Assembly: GCF_000765145.1 (NCBI RefSeq)
Contig: NZ_JMGA01000032.1
Coordinates: 1 to 64,000, forward strand
Reading direction: 5' to 3'
DNA: 64,000 nucleotides
Source: Desulfosporosinus sp. HMP52
GTDB taxonomy: Bacteria > Bacillota > Desulfitobacteriia > Desulfitobacteriales > Desulfitobacteriaceae
Part shown: positions 17,205-24,767 of the stretch, in pieces
Numbering within the stretch: position 1 is the stretch's first letter
Layout of the letters: each line of letters opens with the position of its first letter
The notes under the pieces: generated by a model
The model's input: the letters and a program-made list of their open reading frames with translations, nothing else
Told to the model about the DNA's origin: nothing
Databases searched by the model: none
Position numbers and translations under genes: made by a program

Positions 17205-17351
17205 AAATTTCGATAAGAGCTTGTTTGTTTAAATATCGGGATGACCAAGAGTTGGTTTTATTTCCTTATCAAGGAACCCAAAACGTTATATAGTAAACCC
17301 AGTATCATGAAAATGAATTTTGATGAATATCAATAGAGCAGGTGCAGAAAA

Positions 17352-19196
17352 ATGAGTGTTTTATTTTGCCGCGATTGCGGTGTTGATATATCCGGTGAGC
17401 CACTTTTTCGGCGGATTAGTTTTGCCCTGGAAAATGGAGAAAAGGCAGCTCTAGTTGGTCCGAACGGAGCAGGTAAAACAACTCTCATTCGGGCTTGTAT
17501 AGGTGATATGCGCTTAGAATGTGGAGAGGTTCAAATCCTTGGTTCCTACGGTTATCTGCCTCAGACTCCTATTGTGGAAGATGAAGGTAAGGTTTTTGAC
17601 TGTGTAATCCAGGAACGTGCAGATTTACTAAATGTTCAGGAACAACTGAGGGAGTTAGAAGAAAAAATGGGTACCACTCCAAGTGAAAAAGTAATGGAGC
17701 AGTATGCTGTTTTGACTGAATCCTTCGAACGCCAAGGAGGCTATGCTTTAGAAGCTTTAGTTCGGAAAATATTAGCAGGTTTAGGGCTAGAAGAGGAAAT
17801 GAATTCTCAGGTTGCTATGCTAAGCGGGGGACAAAAAACTCGGTTAGCCCTATGTAAGCTTTTGCTTCGAGCCCCTGAACTTTTAATATTAGATGAGCCA
17901 ACCAATCATTTAGATATTGCTGCAATGGAATGGCTTGAAGGGTACTTGAGAGATTATTCCGGAGGTTTGCTGATTGTTTCACATGACAGATACTTTTTAG
18001 ATAGAACGGTATCGAGAGTTTTGTGTCTGGAAAACGGCGGATTGAAAAGTTATCCCGGAAATTACTCTGAGTATGAATTACTCAAAGCTATAGAGGCCAA
18101 GACAATAGATCGAGAAGCAGAACGTTTAGCGAAAAAGATTGCTAAGCTTGAAGAATATGTTCGTAGAAATAAGGCTGGAGTCAACTCCAAGCAGGCTCGG
18201 GGCCGGGAAAGTCAGCTGCAAAAACTTAAGCCTATTCAGGTTAGCAAGGTAGATCATGGACTTTCAATCTCCATGGGAAGTGGTGGAAGAAGCGGAAATC
18301 GGGTACTTTTAATAGAAGATCTATCGATTTCCTTCGCAACCAGGACTCTTTTTTCCAATGTACAACTGGATCTAAGACGTGAAGATAGAGTAGCGTTGTT
18401 GGGTAAAAATGGGATCGGAAAAACGACTATTCTCAAAGCCATTCTTGATCAGGTTCCGTTTAAGGGAACCATTCGTTTGGGAGCAAATGTGAAAATTGCC
18501 TATTACTCACAGGAGCATGAAAATCTGGGTACTTCCGGTACGGTAATGGATGAGATCCGAATGGTTTCCGATTTAAAGGATCCGGAGATTAGAAGTCTTC
18601 TAGCCAGATATGGGTTTCGAAAAGATGATGTATTTAAGCTTATATCTGTCTTAAGTGGAGGAGAAAAGAGCCGTCTAGCTTTATGCAAACTTTTCCTAGA
18701 GCAAGGAAACTTACTCCTGCTGGATGAGCCGACAAATCACCTGGATGTGGAAACTCGTGGGGTATTAGAAGAAGCTCTTCAGGAGTACGAGGGAACTGTA
18801 CTAATGGTTTCCCATGATCGCTACTTTTTAGATAAGGTGGCCAACAAAATTGCTGAACTAACCCCTCGCGGACTGCTGCTTTATGATGGAGATTACACCG
18901 GGTTCAAAGAATATAAACAACAGCAAGAAGAACTTAGTGATGCTCCTCTCGAAGGAAATAATAAGACAAGTGTACAAGATCAACAAGAGAGCCGCCTTCA
19001 AGCACGTGAAAAAAAGCGAATGAAGCAGCTTGAATTAGAAATTGAAGAGTTAGAAACAAAACTTCAAATATTAGAACAAGAGCTTGGAGCGGCCAATACT
19101 AATTATGAGTTGGCTATGAAACTGCATGAAGATTATGAGACGGTTAAGCAACGCAGAGATAGTGCTTTAGAAGAATGGATTGCTGGAAATGTTTGA
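17352..19196 (+). CDS. ABC-F family ATPase (ribosome-associated)
   Basis: A 614-residue soluble protein with two ABC ATPase domains and no membrane domain. Domain 1 has Walker A GPNGAGKTT (about 36-44), signature LSGGQKTRLAL and Walker B LLILDEPTNHLD. Domain 2 has GKNGIGKTT, LSGGEKSRLAL and LLLLDEPTNHLD. The basic linker (about 240-320) is the P-site interaction motif region, and a C-terminal coiled coil (about 540-610) resembles Uup/YfmR. ABC-F proteins act on the ribosome, either resolving stalls or protecting against antibiotics; which applies cannot be read from sequence. ATG 17352 follows AGCAGGTG. Confidence 0.92.
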   Translation: MSVLFCRDCGVDISGEPLFRRISFALENGEKAALVGPNGAGKTTLIRACIGDMRLECGEVQILGSYGYLPQTPIVEDEGKVFDCVIQERADLLNVQEQLRELEEKMGTTPSEKVMEQYAVLTESFERQGGYALEALVRKILAGLGLEEEMNSQVAMLSGGQKTRLALCKLLLRAPELLILDEPTNHLDIAAMEWLEGYLRDYSGGLLIVSHDRYFLDRTVSRVLCLENGGLKSYPGNYSEYELLKAIEAKTIDREAERLAKKIAKLEEYVRRNKAGVNSKQARGRESQLQKLKPIQVSKVDHGLSISMGSGGRSGNRVLLIEDLSISFATRTLFSNVQLDLRREDRVALLGKNGIGKTTILKAILDQVPFKGTIRLGANVKIAYYSQEHENLGTSGTVMDEIRMVSDLKDPEIRSLLARYGFRKDDVFKLISVLSGGEKSRLALCKLFLEQGNLLLLDEPTNHLDVETRGVLEEALQEYEGTVLMVSHDRYFLDKVANKIAELTPRGLLLYDGDYTGFKEYKQQQEELSDAPLEGNNKTSVQDQQESRLQAREKKRMKQLELEIEELETKLQILEQELGAANTNYELAMKLHEDYETVKQRRDSALEEWIAGNV

Positions 19197-19260
19197 TTTC
19201 ACCAAATAGACTTTGAATCCATATATTATCCTGAAGTCGCAAGATGGAGGGATACATATT

Positions 19261-19920
19261 ATGGGAGTAGCTATGCTTATGGCAGTGGCTTTAAGTCTGG
19301 ATGGTTTTGGTGTTGGGTTGGCGTACGGGCTGCGCCGTATTCGAATACCTGTAAATTCGCTTATAGCTATTGCAATGTGTACAGTTTTGGCAATGGGTGT
19401 ATCAATGCTTTTCGGTGGATGGGTAACCTTATGGCTTGAGTTAATACCGGCACGGTTATTAGGAGCTGTAATTTTACTCGCTCTAGGAGTTTTTCAATTA
19501 GGGAAAGCTATTAGGAATGGGAGCGAAGAAGTCTTTCCGGAAGCTGTGCCAGCTATGGCTTATGCTCAACCCAAAGCTGTTTTAGAACCGGTTTTTAGGT
19601 TTCAATTACAATTATTCGGTTTGGTAATTCAAGTTCTTAAGACCCCGGATATTGCAGATGTTGATGGTTCTGGGGTAATCAGCTTAAAAGAAAGCTTACT
19701 CTTAGGAAGTGCTCTAGCTATAGATGCCTTTGCAAGTGGAATAGGAGCTGCTATGGCTGGAATGACTTTGTCAGTTATTGGAGTCGTAGCCTTGACCCAA
19801 ATAATGATGCTGCGGCTAGGTCAGCAAATGGCCGGGAAAATTCCCGTGTATTGGACCAGTAAGGCGGAATATTTGCCGGGTGTTGTTTTAATCTTAATCG
19901 GATTGGGAAAATTGATCTGA
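19261..19920 (+). CDS. ytaF: Sporulation membrane protein YtaF (MntP-like)
   Basis: A 219-residue membrane protein of the YtaF family, related to MntP manganese exporters, with about six spans in two pseudo-repeats (LMAVALSLDGFGVGLAYG and GSALAIDAFASGIGAAMAG). Between them is a canonical EF-hand-type calcium loop, DVDGSGVISLKE (D1, D3, S5, G6, I8, E12). ATG 19261 is chosen because GGAGGG lies nine bases upstream. coaE follows after 10 bases; in Bacillus ytaF sits between mutM and coaE, so this is the displaced half of that row. Confidence 0.9.
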   Translation: MGVAMLMAVALSLDGFGVGLAYGLRRIRIPVNSLIAIAMCTVLAMGVSMLFGGWVTLWLELIPARLLGAVILLALGVFQLGKAIRNGSEEVFPEAVPAMAYAQPKAVLEPVFRFQLQLFGLVIQVLKTPDIADVDGSGVISLKESLLLGSALAIDAFASGIGAAMAGMTLSVIGVVALTQIMMLRLGQQMAGKIPVYWTSKAEYLPGVVLILIGLGKLI

Positions 19921-19930
19921 GGTGAGGAGT

Positions 19931-20539
19931 ATGTTTAACATTGGCTTGACGGGTGGGATTGGCAGTGGTAAATCTACAGTTGCCCAATGGTTTAAAAATA
20001 AAGGGGTACCAGTTCTCGACGCTGATCATACGGTTCACCGTTTGTTGCAAACTGACTCATTGACGATTTCAAAATTAGTTTCTGAATTTGGCCCGGAAAT
20101 TTTAAATAAGAATCAACAAATAAACCGCACCACTTTAGGAAAACTGGTTTTCAGGGATGATGATGCACGAAAGCGCTTAGAGCGCATCGTGCACCCTCGT
20201 GTAAGGCAATGTATGAATGAAGACCGAGATTCGCTTGAGCAGCGCGGGGATAAGATATGTGTTTGGGATGTACCTCTGCTCTTTGAATCAGGTTTTAAAA
20301 AGTATGTAGATGAAGTTTGGGTTGTCTGGGTACCACGCAGCCTGCAAATTTCTCGCGTTCTGGCAAGGGACAAGCTGAGTCTGGGTGAGGTGGAAGCCCG
20401 AATTGCTTCCCAAGGGTCACTAGATGAAAAGTGCAAGCTAGCTGATGTTGTTATTGATAATTCTGGGGACGAGGATCAAACAGTGTGTCAACTCTCTAAT
20501 AAATGGGAAGAATTACTAGATAGGCTAAAGATCAATTAA
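19931..20539 (+). CDS. coaE: Dephospho-CoA kinase
   Basis: Final enzyme of coenzyme A synthesis: phosphorylates the 3'-hydroxyl of dephospho-CoA with ATP. It has 202 residues, normal length. P-loop GLTGGIGSGKST (about 5-16), the substrate-binding DADHTVHRLL, and the lid region (SLQISRVLARDKLS, then EVEARIASQ) are all present. ATG 19931 has GGTGAGGAG directly upstream and is preferred over GTG 19922. It is 10 bases after ytaF, so almost certainly co-transcribed. Confidence 0.96.
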   Translation: MFNIGLTGGIGSGKSTVAQWFKNKGVPVLDADHTVHRLLQTDSLTISKLVSEFGPEILNKNQQINRTTLGKLVFRDDDARKRLERIVHPRVRQCMNEDRDSLEQRGDKICVWDVPLLFESGFKKYVDEVWVVWVPRSLQISRVLARDKLSLGEVEARIASQGSLDEKCKLADVVIDNSGDEDQTVCQLSNKWEELLDRLKIN

Positions 20540-20609
20540 TACATAATAGACGACTTTGAGAAAATAGACTAAGGATAAATACCTTTCTTAATTGTGAGAA
20601 GGAGATGGG

Positions 20610-21191
20610 ATGGCTAAAAAGAATTTGAAGCGTAAGATCAATGGCCGGCAAATTAGCATAGTTATTGTGCTATGTATTTTGGCAGTTTATAGCATTTTTC
20701 AATTAGTAGATTTACAGAAGATTATCTATCCATACCCTCACCGGACAATCATTGAAAAGTATGCTTCCCAATACGGAGTGGATCCCTTATTGGTTCTTGC
20801 TGTGATCCGAGAGGAAAGTAAGTTTCTCCCCCAATCAGAATCTCATAAGGGTGCAGTAGGACTAATGCAGTTAATGCCCAGTACAGCTCAATCCATAGCC
20901 CAAAGTGTTGGAGATAAGGGGTATAGTGATGAGTATCTACTTGATCCGGAGAAGAATATTCAATATGGAACATGGTATCTAGCTAGTCTGAAAAAGTTAT
21001 TTTCTAACAATCAAACTTTAGTGATTGCAGCTTATAATGGTGGAAGAGGGCATGTTCAAGAATGGATTGAATCCGGTCAAATTGACCCGAATAATATCCA
21101 GCAACAGGATATTCCCTTTAAAGAAACCCGTGATTATGTGCAGCGTGTCTTTAAAAGTTATCAAAAATACATTAAGCTTTATCGTACATAA
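20610..21191 (+). CDS. Membrane-anchored lytic transglycosylase
   Basis: A 193-residue Slt-type transglycosylase that cleaves peptidoglycan glycan strands outside the membrane. It has an N-terminal anchor (about 13-32), then the catalytic glutamate in VIREESKFLP (about residue 68), GLMQLMPSTAQ, NIQYGTWYL and IAAYNGG, the ordered motifs of the SLT domain. The basic N terminus before the span fits type II topology. It lies 70 bases after coaE with AGAAGGAGATGGG before ATG 20610, so it probably belongs to the coaE transcript. Confidence 0.93.
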   Translation: MAKKNLKRKINGRQISIVIVLCILAVYSIFQLVDLQKIIYPYPHRTIIEKYASQYGVDPLLVLAVIREESKFLPQSESHKGAVGLMQLMPSTAQSIAQSVGDKGYSDEYLLDPEKNIQYGTWYLASLKKLFSNNQTLVIAAYNGGRGHVQEWIESGQIDPNNIQQQDIPFKETRDYVQRVFKSYQKYIKLYRT

Positions 21192-21245
21192 CTTGGATAG
21201 TAACTCCGATAAGCGTTAAGATAGGTATCATTACAGGTGAAAGGA

Positions 21246-21533
21246 ATGTATCATTTGAAAGAGGTTGATCAGGAAGAAGTTCAAAAAATCCTAACTCGTC
21301 TAAAGACTGTACGGGGACATATCTCAGGTGTAGAGCGCATGATAGAGGAAGAGAAAAGTTGTGAAGATATCCTTTTGCAACTTGTTGCCATTCGCTCAGC
21401 AGTTCATAAGACATCTGTGATTATAGCTCAACGTTATGCCAGTTCCTGTCTTTTAGATGCCATTGACTCCGGAGAGGATCGGCAAGAGGTTCTGAATAAT
21501 GCTATCGAAACACTTATGAAACTTAACCAGTAA
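21246..21533 (+). CDS. CsoR/CstR-family metal- or sulfur-sensing repressor
   Basis: A 95-residue four-helix DNA-binding repressor of the DUF156 family (RLKTVRGHISGVERMIEE at the N terminus). In copper-sensing CsoR the ligands are Cys-His-Cys. Here the first and third are present (C39, C68) but the middle histidine is tyrosine (Y64, in AQRYASSC). Loss of that His with both Cys kept is the pattern of CstR, which senses persulfides. ATG 21246 is chosen over GTG 21237 because AGGTG lies six bases before it. No copper ATPase or sulfur-transferase gene is adjacent. Confidence 0.88.
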   Translation: MYHLKEVDQEEVQKILTRLKTVRGHISGVERMIEEEKSCEDILLQLVAIRSAVHKTSVIIAQRYASSCLLDAIDSGEDRQEVLNNAIETLMKLNQ

Positions 21534-21554
21534 AACATTCGGACATTAGCCGTC

Positions 21555-21590
21555 ACTCTTTTTTAAGGAGGGCGGTTTTTTAGTTTTATT
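21555..21590 (+). terminator. Probable terminator after the CsoR/CstR gene
   Basis: CCGTC and GGCGG form a short stem, one pair being G-T, around an AT-rich loop, followed by TTTTTTAG. Modest stem, good T-run. Confidence 0.4.
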
Positions 21591-21759
21591 ATTTACGACC
21601 CCACTCCTTGTAAGTAGGTGTTCCTCGTTCTGTTTCTGTGGGGGAAGAGATAAAAGTTAATTCTAAATAAATATTTTATTTTAAAGCCGAAATTTAATTG
21701 CTTTATTCAGGAAATTTGATATACTTTAATTGAGCATATGCCCAAAAGGAGCTGATTTG

Positions 21760-22212
21760 ATGCCAAGGCGACGTTGTTGTGGCCTAATCGACGATGCACT
21801 AGTCTGCCAGACTTTCATTCCACTGGGACAATCTTGTTTAGAAGAAATAAATATTAACCTAGAGGAGTTAGAAGCCATTCGTCTTAAAGACAAGGTGGGT
21901 TTGGATCAAATTGAGTGTGCAGCGTCTATGGGGGTTTCCAGAGCTACGTTTCAGCGAATTTTAGGAGCGGCTAGGTCGAAAATTGCTTCTGCATTAGTTG
22001 AAGGGCGACCTATAATTATTCGAGGTGGTCACTATTTGATGAAAAATCGTGTGTTTGAGTGTATTGGATGCGGAAATGTATGGGAAGCAGAACCCTGTGC
22101 AACTGGTGGGAAACATGGCTATGAAATTGCATGCCCTAAATGCGGGAGTATGAAAAAAGTAAAACTTGGGCACAGCAAAGGTGACTGTTGTGGGAATTCG
22201 TCTGAAGGTTAA
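21760..22212 (+). CDS. DUF134 protein with HTH and zinc ribbon
   Basis: A 150-residue protein. MPRRRCCGLI is the DUF134 start, LEELEAIRLKDKVGLDQIEC-AASMGVSRATFQRILG (about 40-80) is a helix-turn-helix like sigma-70 region 4, and the C-terminal CIGCG...CPKCG is a zinc ribbon followed by CCGN. Members occur with NifX-like and Mrp proteins and are presumed regulators of iron-sulfur functions. ATG 21760 has AAAGGAG upstream; the 30-base upstream extension is not family-like. The same strand continues with NifX-like and Mrp genes. Confidence 0.87.
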   Translation: MPRRRCCGLIDDALVCQTFIPLGQSCLEEININLEELEAIRLKDKVGLDQIECAASMGVSRATFQRILGAARSKIASALVEGRPIIIRGGHYLMKNRVFECIGCGNVWEAEPCATGGKHGYEIACPKCGSMKKVKLGHSKGDCCGNSSEG

Positions 22213-22299
22213 TAGAACATGTAACAGCAACATATTCATTTAGTTCTTTTTCCTCAGACTAACTAAAAAGATACATTATGATGATATGGAGGGTATAAT

Positions 22300-22674
22300 A
22301 TGTCTAAAAAAATCGCAATTCCAACAAATGGTGATGAACTAGACCCACATTTTGGACGAGCTGCAGGATTTACTGTCTTTGAGATTGAGGGAAATGAAGC
22401 TCGTTTTGTAGAATTACTAAGTTCTACGGGTCTCCAACATCAGCATGCCGGACTCGCCAATATGTTTAAAAGCAAAGGGGTAGAAGTCCTAGTATGCGGT
22501 GGTATTGGCGGAGGTATGATTAATGGTCTGAATGCTGTAGGCCTTGAAGTTGTTTCTGGAGCATCCGGGAAAGTGGCAGATGTTGCAAACCGATATGCAT
22601 TAGGTAAGATCATAAGTACGGGTTCAGTTTGTTCACACGATCATGGAGATGGTCACCATCACGATCATCACTAA
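22300..22674 (+). CDS. NifX/NifB-C-terminal-like iron-molybdenum cluster-binding protein
   Basis: A 124-residue protein of the dinitrogenase iron-molybdenum cofactor (NifX/NafY) fold: KKIAIPTNGDELDPHFGRAAGF at the start and CGGIGGGMINGLNAVGLEVVSG in the middle. The C terminus is histidine-rich (HDHGDGHHHDHH), likely metal binding. These small proteins carry iron-sulfur or Fe-Mo type clusters; here there is no nitrogenase nearby, so cluster trafficking with the adjacent Mrp protein is more likely. ATG 22300 follows ATGGAGGG. Confidence 0.88.
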   Translation: MSKKIAIPTNGDELDPHFGRAAGFTVFEIEGNEARFVELLSSTGLQHQHAGLANMFKSKGVEVLVCGGIGGGMINGLNAVGLEVVSGASGKVADVANRYALGKIISTGSVCSHDHGDGHHHDHH

Positions 22675-22723
22675 GCAAGTTTTACGGCGATACTAGGAGT
22701 AAGGGCTCGACAAAAGGATAACC

Positions 22724-22753
22724 TTGACAAATGAAGATTTTGGGGAGTAAGAT
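22724..22753 (+). promoter_or_regulatory. Putative promoter for the Mrp gene
   Basis: TTGACA (22724-22729), 18 bases, TAAGAT (22748-22753), about 60 bases before the ATP-binding protein gene. Confidence 0.5.
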
Positions 22754-22812
22754 AATTTTTGGTTACATTTATCTAATAAGAATAATTTAGTAATAATATT
22801 GGAGGTAGTAAA

Positions 22813-23667
22813 GTGAGCGAATCATGTAATAGCTGTGCTGCAGCTGGTTCATGCAACACAGAAACTTGTTCTAGTGCGCCCCAATTAACTAAGGCTCAGA
22901 AAGCCAGCAACGTTAAGAAAGTAATTGCGGTTATGAGTGGTAAAGGTGGAGTTGGTAAATCTTCCGTAACCAGTATGTTAGCAGTAAGCCTGATGCGTCA
23001 AGGATTTAAAGTTGGAATTCTAGACTCGGACATAACTGGACCAAGCATTCCAAAGATTTTCGGAATTAAGGAACGGGCTGGCGCAAGCCAAGGTGGGATT
23101 ATTGCACCAACCAGTCGTGGCGGGATCAAGGTCATGTCTCTCAACCTTATGATTGAAAACGAAGATGATCCTGTAATTTTGAGAGGGCCACTGATCACTC
23201 AAGTTGTTAATCAGTTCTGGAAGGATGTTATTTGGGGAGAATTAGACTATCTTTTGATTGATATGCCTCCTGGTACAGGCGATGTGGCAATCACATTATT
23301 CCAATCTCTACCGATTAATGGTGTTGTGATGGTAACAAGTCCTCAAGCTTTAGCTAATATGGTAGTACGGAAAGCTATTAAAATGGTTAGAAATTATGAA
23401 CCTCCCATTTATGGGCTGGTAGAAAATATGGCTTATGTGCAATGTCCGGATTGTAGCAAAAAGATAGAGGTATTTGGAAAACCTCAAGGAGAGGAAGAAG
23501 CAAAGCGTACCGCTATTCCTTTCTTGGGCTCCTTGCCACTGGATCCGGCGCTAGCAACATTATCAGATGATGGTAAAATTGAAGACTACCAGTCTGCTGA
23601 CTTTGATCAAATTGCTCGTAGCTTAGCTGAACAAATTAAATTATCAAGTGATAAGAATCTAGCCTAA
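22813..23667 (+). CDS. Mrp/NBP35 P-loop iron-sulfur cluster carrier
   Basis: A 284-residue ATPase of the Mrp/Nbp35/ApbC family, which assembles and transfers [4Fe-4S] clusters. The deviant Walker A GKGGVGKSS is at about 43-51; the Mrp signature DYLLIDMPPGTGD and the family segment VENMAYVQCPDC with its CxxC are present. A cysteine-rich N-terminal extension (C5, C8, C14, C19) resembles Nbp35-type ferredoxin-like heads. GTG 22813 has GGAGG before it. It follows the NifX-like gene and is closed by a strong terminator. Confidence 0.94.
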   Translation: MSESCNSCAAAGSCNTETCSSAPQLTKAQKASNVKKVIAVMSGKGGVGKSSVTSMLAVSLMRQGFKVGILDSDITGPSIPKIFGIKERAGASQGGIIAPTSRGGIKVMSLNLMIENEDDPVILRGPLITQVVNQFWKDVIWGELDYLLIDMPPGTGDVAITLFQSLPINGVVMVTSPQALANMVVRKAIKMVRNYEPPIYGLVENMAYVQCPDCSKKIEVFGKPQGEEEAKRTAIPFLGSLPLDPALATLSDDGKIEDYQSADFDQIARSLAEQIKLSSDKNLA

Positions 23668-23681
23668 TTGAACGATTAACA

Positions 23682-23720
23682 AGGGATTGTAGCAACTATC
23701 TAGTTGTTACAATCCCTTTT
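23682..23720 (+). terminator. Strong rho-independent terminator
   Basis: GGGATTGTA-CAAC paired with GTTG-TACAATCCC around a TATCTA loop, then TTTTGTT. Ends the Mrp transcript. Confidence 0.85.
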
Positions 23721-23753
23721 GTTAGAAAAGCTTCCTGCATCCATTTGTGTATT

Positions 23754-23978
23754 TTAAGGTAAATTTGACATTCGTAGAACTAGTTCAGACTTTACTTTTT
23801 CGATAGAACTTTTAAGAGACTGAATTTCAGCTTCATACTTTTTCACTGTATGTCCCGGTAGATGTAATCCGGTTTGCTTTAGGACGAAACTACGTTCTTC
23901 CTCTAATTCTTCTAGCTCATCTAACAATAGTTGTAACTTTTTATTCAAATCTTGGTAGCTTAATTCGGAAATATTCAT
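23754..23978 (-). CDS. Small helical-hairpin coiled-coil protein (74 aa)
   Basis: A 74-residue protein made of two charged heptad-repeat helices (about 8-35 rich in DELEELEEER, and 46-68 with EAEIQSLKSSIEKVKSEL) joined by GLHLPGHTVKKY. It has no cysteine and no membrane span. The start ATG at 23978 has a G-rich stretch (GGGGGGGGATTT) upstream as ribosome-binding site. It is transcribed away from the ferredoxin/coiled-coil pair at 24182-24548, whose second protein has the same helix-turn-helix hairpin layout. No known family recognised. Confidence 0.55.
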   Translation of the reverse strand: MNISELSYQDLNKKLQLLLDELEELEEERSFVLKQTGLHLPGHTVKKYEAEIQSLKSSIEKVKSELVLRMSNLP

Positions 23979-24080
23979 AAAACAAATCCCCCCCCTTTGC
24001 CTTAATTATCTGATTATATTACAATTTAGTAATTATTTATGTCGGATTTGTGACTGATTGGTCAGAACTTTTTCTTGGGG

Positions 24081-24109
24081 TTGACAAATGAGAATGAGGC
24101 GAATATATT
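24081..24109 (+). promoter_or_regulatory. Strong sigma-A-type promoter for the ferredoxin operon
   Basis: TTGACA (24081-24086), exactly 17 bases, TATATT (24104-24109). Ten bases downstream, 24119-24133 reads TACCGTACCGGGGTA, a G/C dyad with TACC and GGTA arms. CsoR/CstR-family operators have GGGGTA-like arms of this kind, so control by the repressor at 21246 is possible but unproven. Confidence 0.65.
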
Positions 24110-24181
24110 GGAATTATGTACCGTACCGGGGTATATAGGGGTTGTCGCTAAATTTGACTAAACAGGAGAGGAGTCAGAGCC

Positions 24182-24358
24182 ATGGCTGCATTTATTTTAG
24201 AAAGGCTTTGCCTGGGATGCAAACGTTGTGTCAACGCCTGTCCCGTTGAAGCGATCACAATGTTTTCGCACCTTGCGGTTGTAGATCCAAGGGTTTGCAT
24301 TGAATGTGAAGCTTGTATGGATTCTTGTATGCATGGTGCAATTACTTTTAGAGCGTAA
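24182..24358 (+). CDS. Small 2[4Fe-4S] ferredoxin-like protein (58 aa)
   Basis: A 58-residue protein starting at ATG 24182 behind GAGAGGAG and ending at TAA 24356. It contains two full clostridial-type cluster motifs: CLGCKRCVNACP (about 10-21) and CIECEACMDSCM (about 40-51), each CxxCxxCxxxC. The proline after the fourth cysteine is present in the first and replaced by Met in the second. It is a soluble low-potential electron carrier; the partner is not evident. The next gene starts 16 bases downstream, forming a two-gene operon from the 24081 promoter. Confidence 0.9.
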   Translation: MAAFILERLCLGCKRCVNACPVEAITMFSHLAVVDPRVCIECEACMDSCMHGAITFRA

Positions 24359-24374
24359 GAGGAGTTGAAGAACA

Positions 24375-24548
24375 ATGGATGCGAAGGAAGACCTGCAAAC
24401 AAAACTTGACCATGTGGAGGAAAAACTGGCAGATTTAAAAGCACGCTGGCCTTATCATTCCGTGCAGCCAAAGCTGGTAGCAGAGCGAGAGGATTTAGAA
24501 GAGGAACGAGAGCAGTTGCTACGTATGCTAAAAAATTATACCAAATGA
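24375..24548 (+). CDS. Small helical-hairpin protein paired with ferredoxin (57 aa)
   Basis: A 57-residue protein from ATG 24375 to TGA 24546. It comprises helix 1 (KEDLQTKLDHVEEKLADLKAR), a short turn WPYHSVQPK, and helix 2 (LVAEREDLEEEREQLLRMLKN), an antiparallel coiled-coil hairpin with many charges. GGAG lies about ten bases before the start. It follows the ferredoxin by 16 bases, so the two are almost surely co-expressed. No family or function recognised; scaffolding or partner binding for the ferredoxin is a guess. Confidence 0.72.
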   Translation: MDAKEDLQTKLDHVEEKLADLKARWPYHSVQPKLVAEREDLEEEREQLLRMLKNYTK

Positions 24549-24584
24549 GATACATGAATCGCCCTAAATAAGTTAAGTCTATTT

Positions 24585-24615
24585 AGCCTTCAGCAATGGA
24601 GGCTGATTTTTATAT
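24585..24615 (+). terminator. Probable terminator after ferredoxin operon
   Basis: AGCCT, ten bases, AGGCT, followed by GATTTTTAT. Short stem with a T-run, correctly placed about 40 bases after the last gene. Confidence 0.5.
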
Positions 24616-24767
24616 CCATTTGGCCAACTAGAGCTTCAGTATAAAGTACTACCTGAGATTTGGGAATTAATTGGAATGGTATAAAGGGAAATGTAATTAT
24701 TTGTTGAATTAGATTAAAATAATTGATTGAAATGACATAGTGCTTAGGAAGATTTGTGGAGGATAAT

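Noticed and set aside
17307-17336. Nine-codon leader peptide (MKMNFDEYQ) before the ABC-F gene
   Set aside because: No ribosome-binding site and no regulatory codon run, so it is not supported.
24148-24555. 135-codon minus-strand frame
   Set aside because: It runs antisense across the ferredoxin and coiled-coil genes, which have conserved motifs, promoter and ribosome-binding sites.
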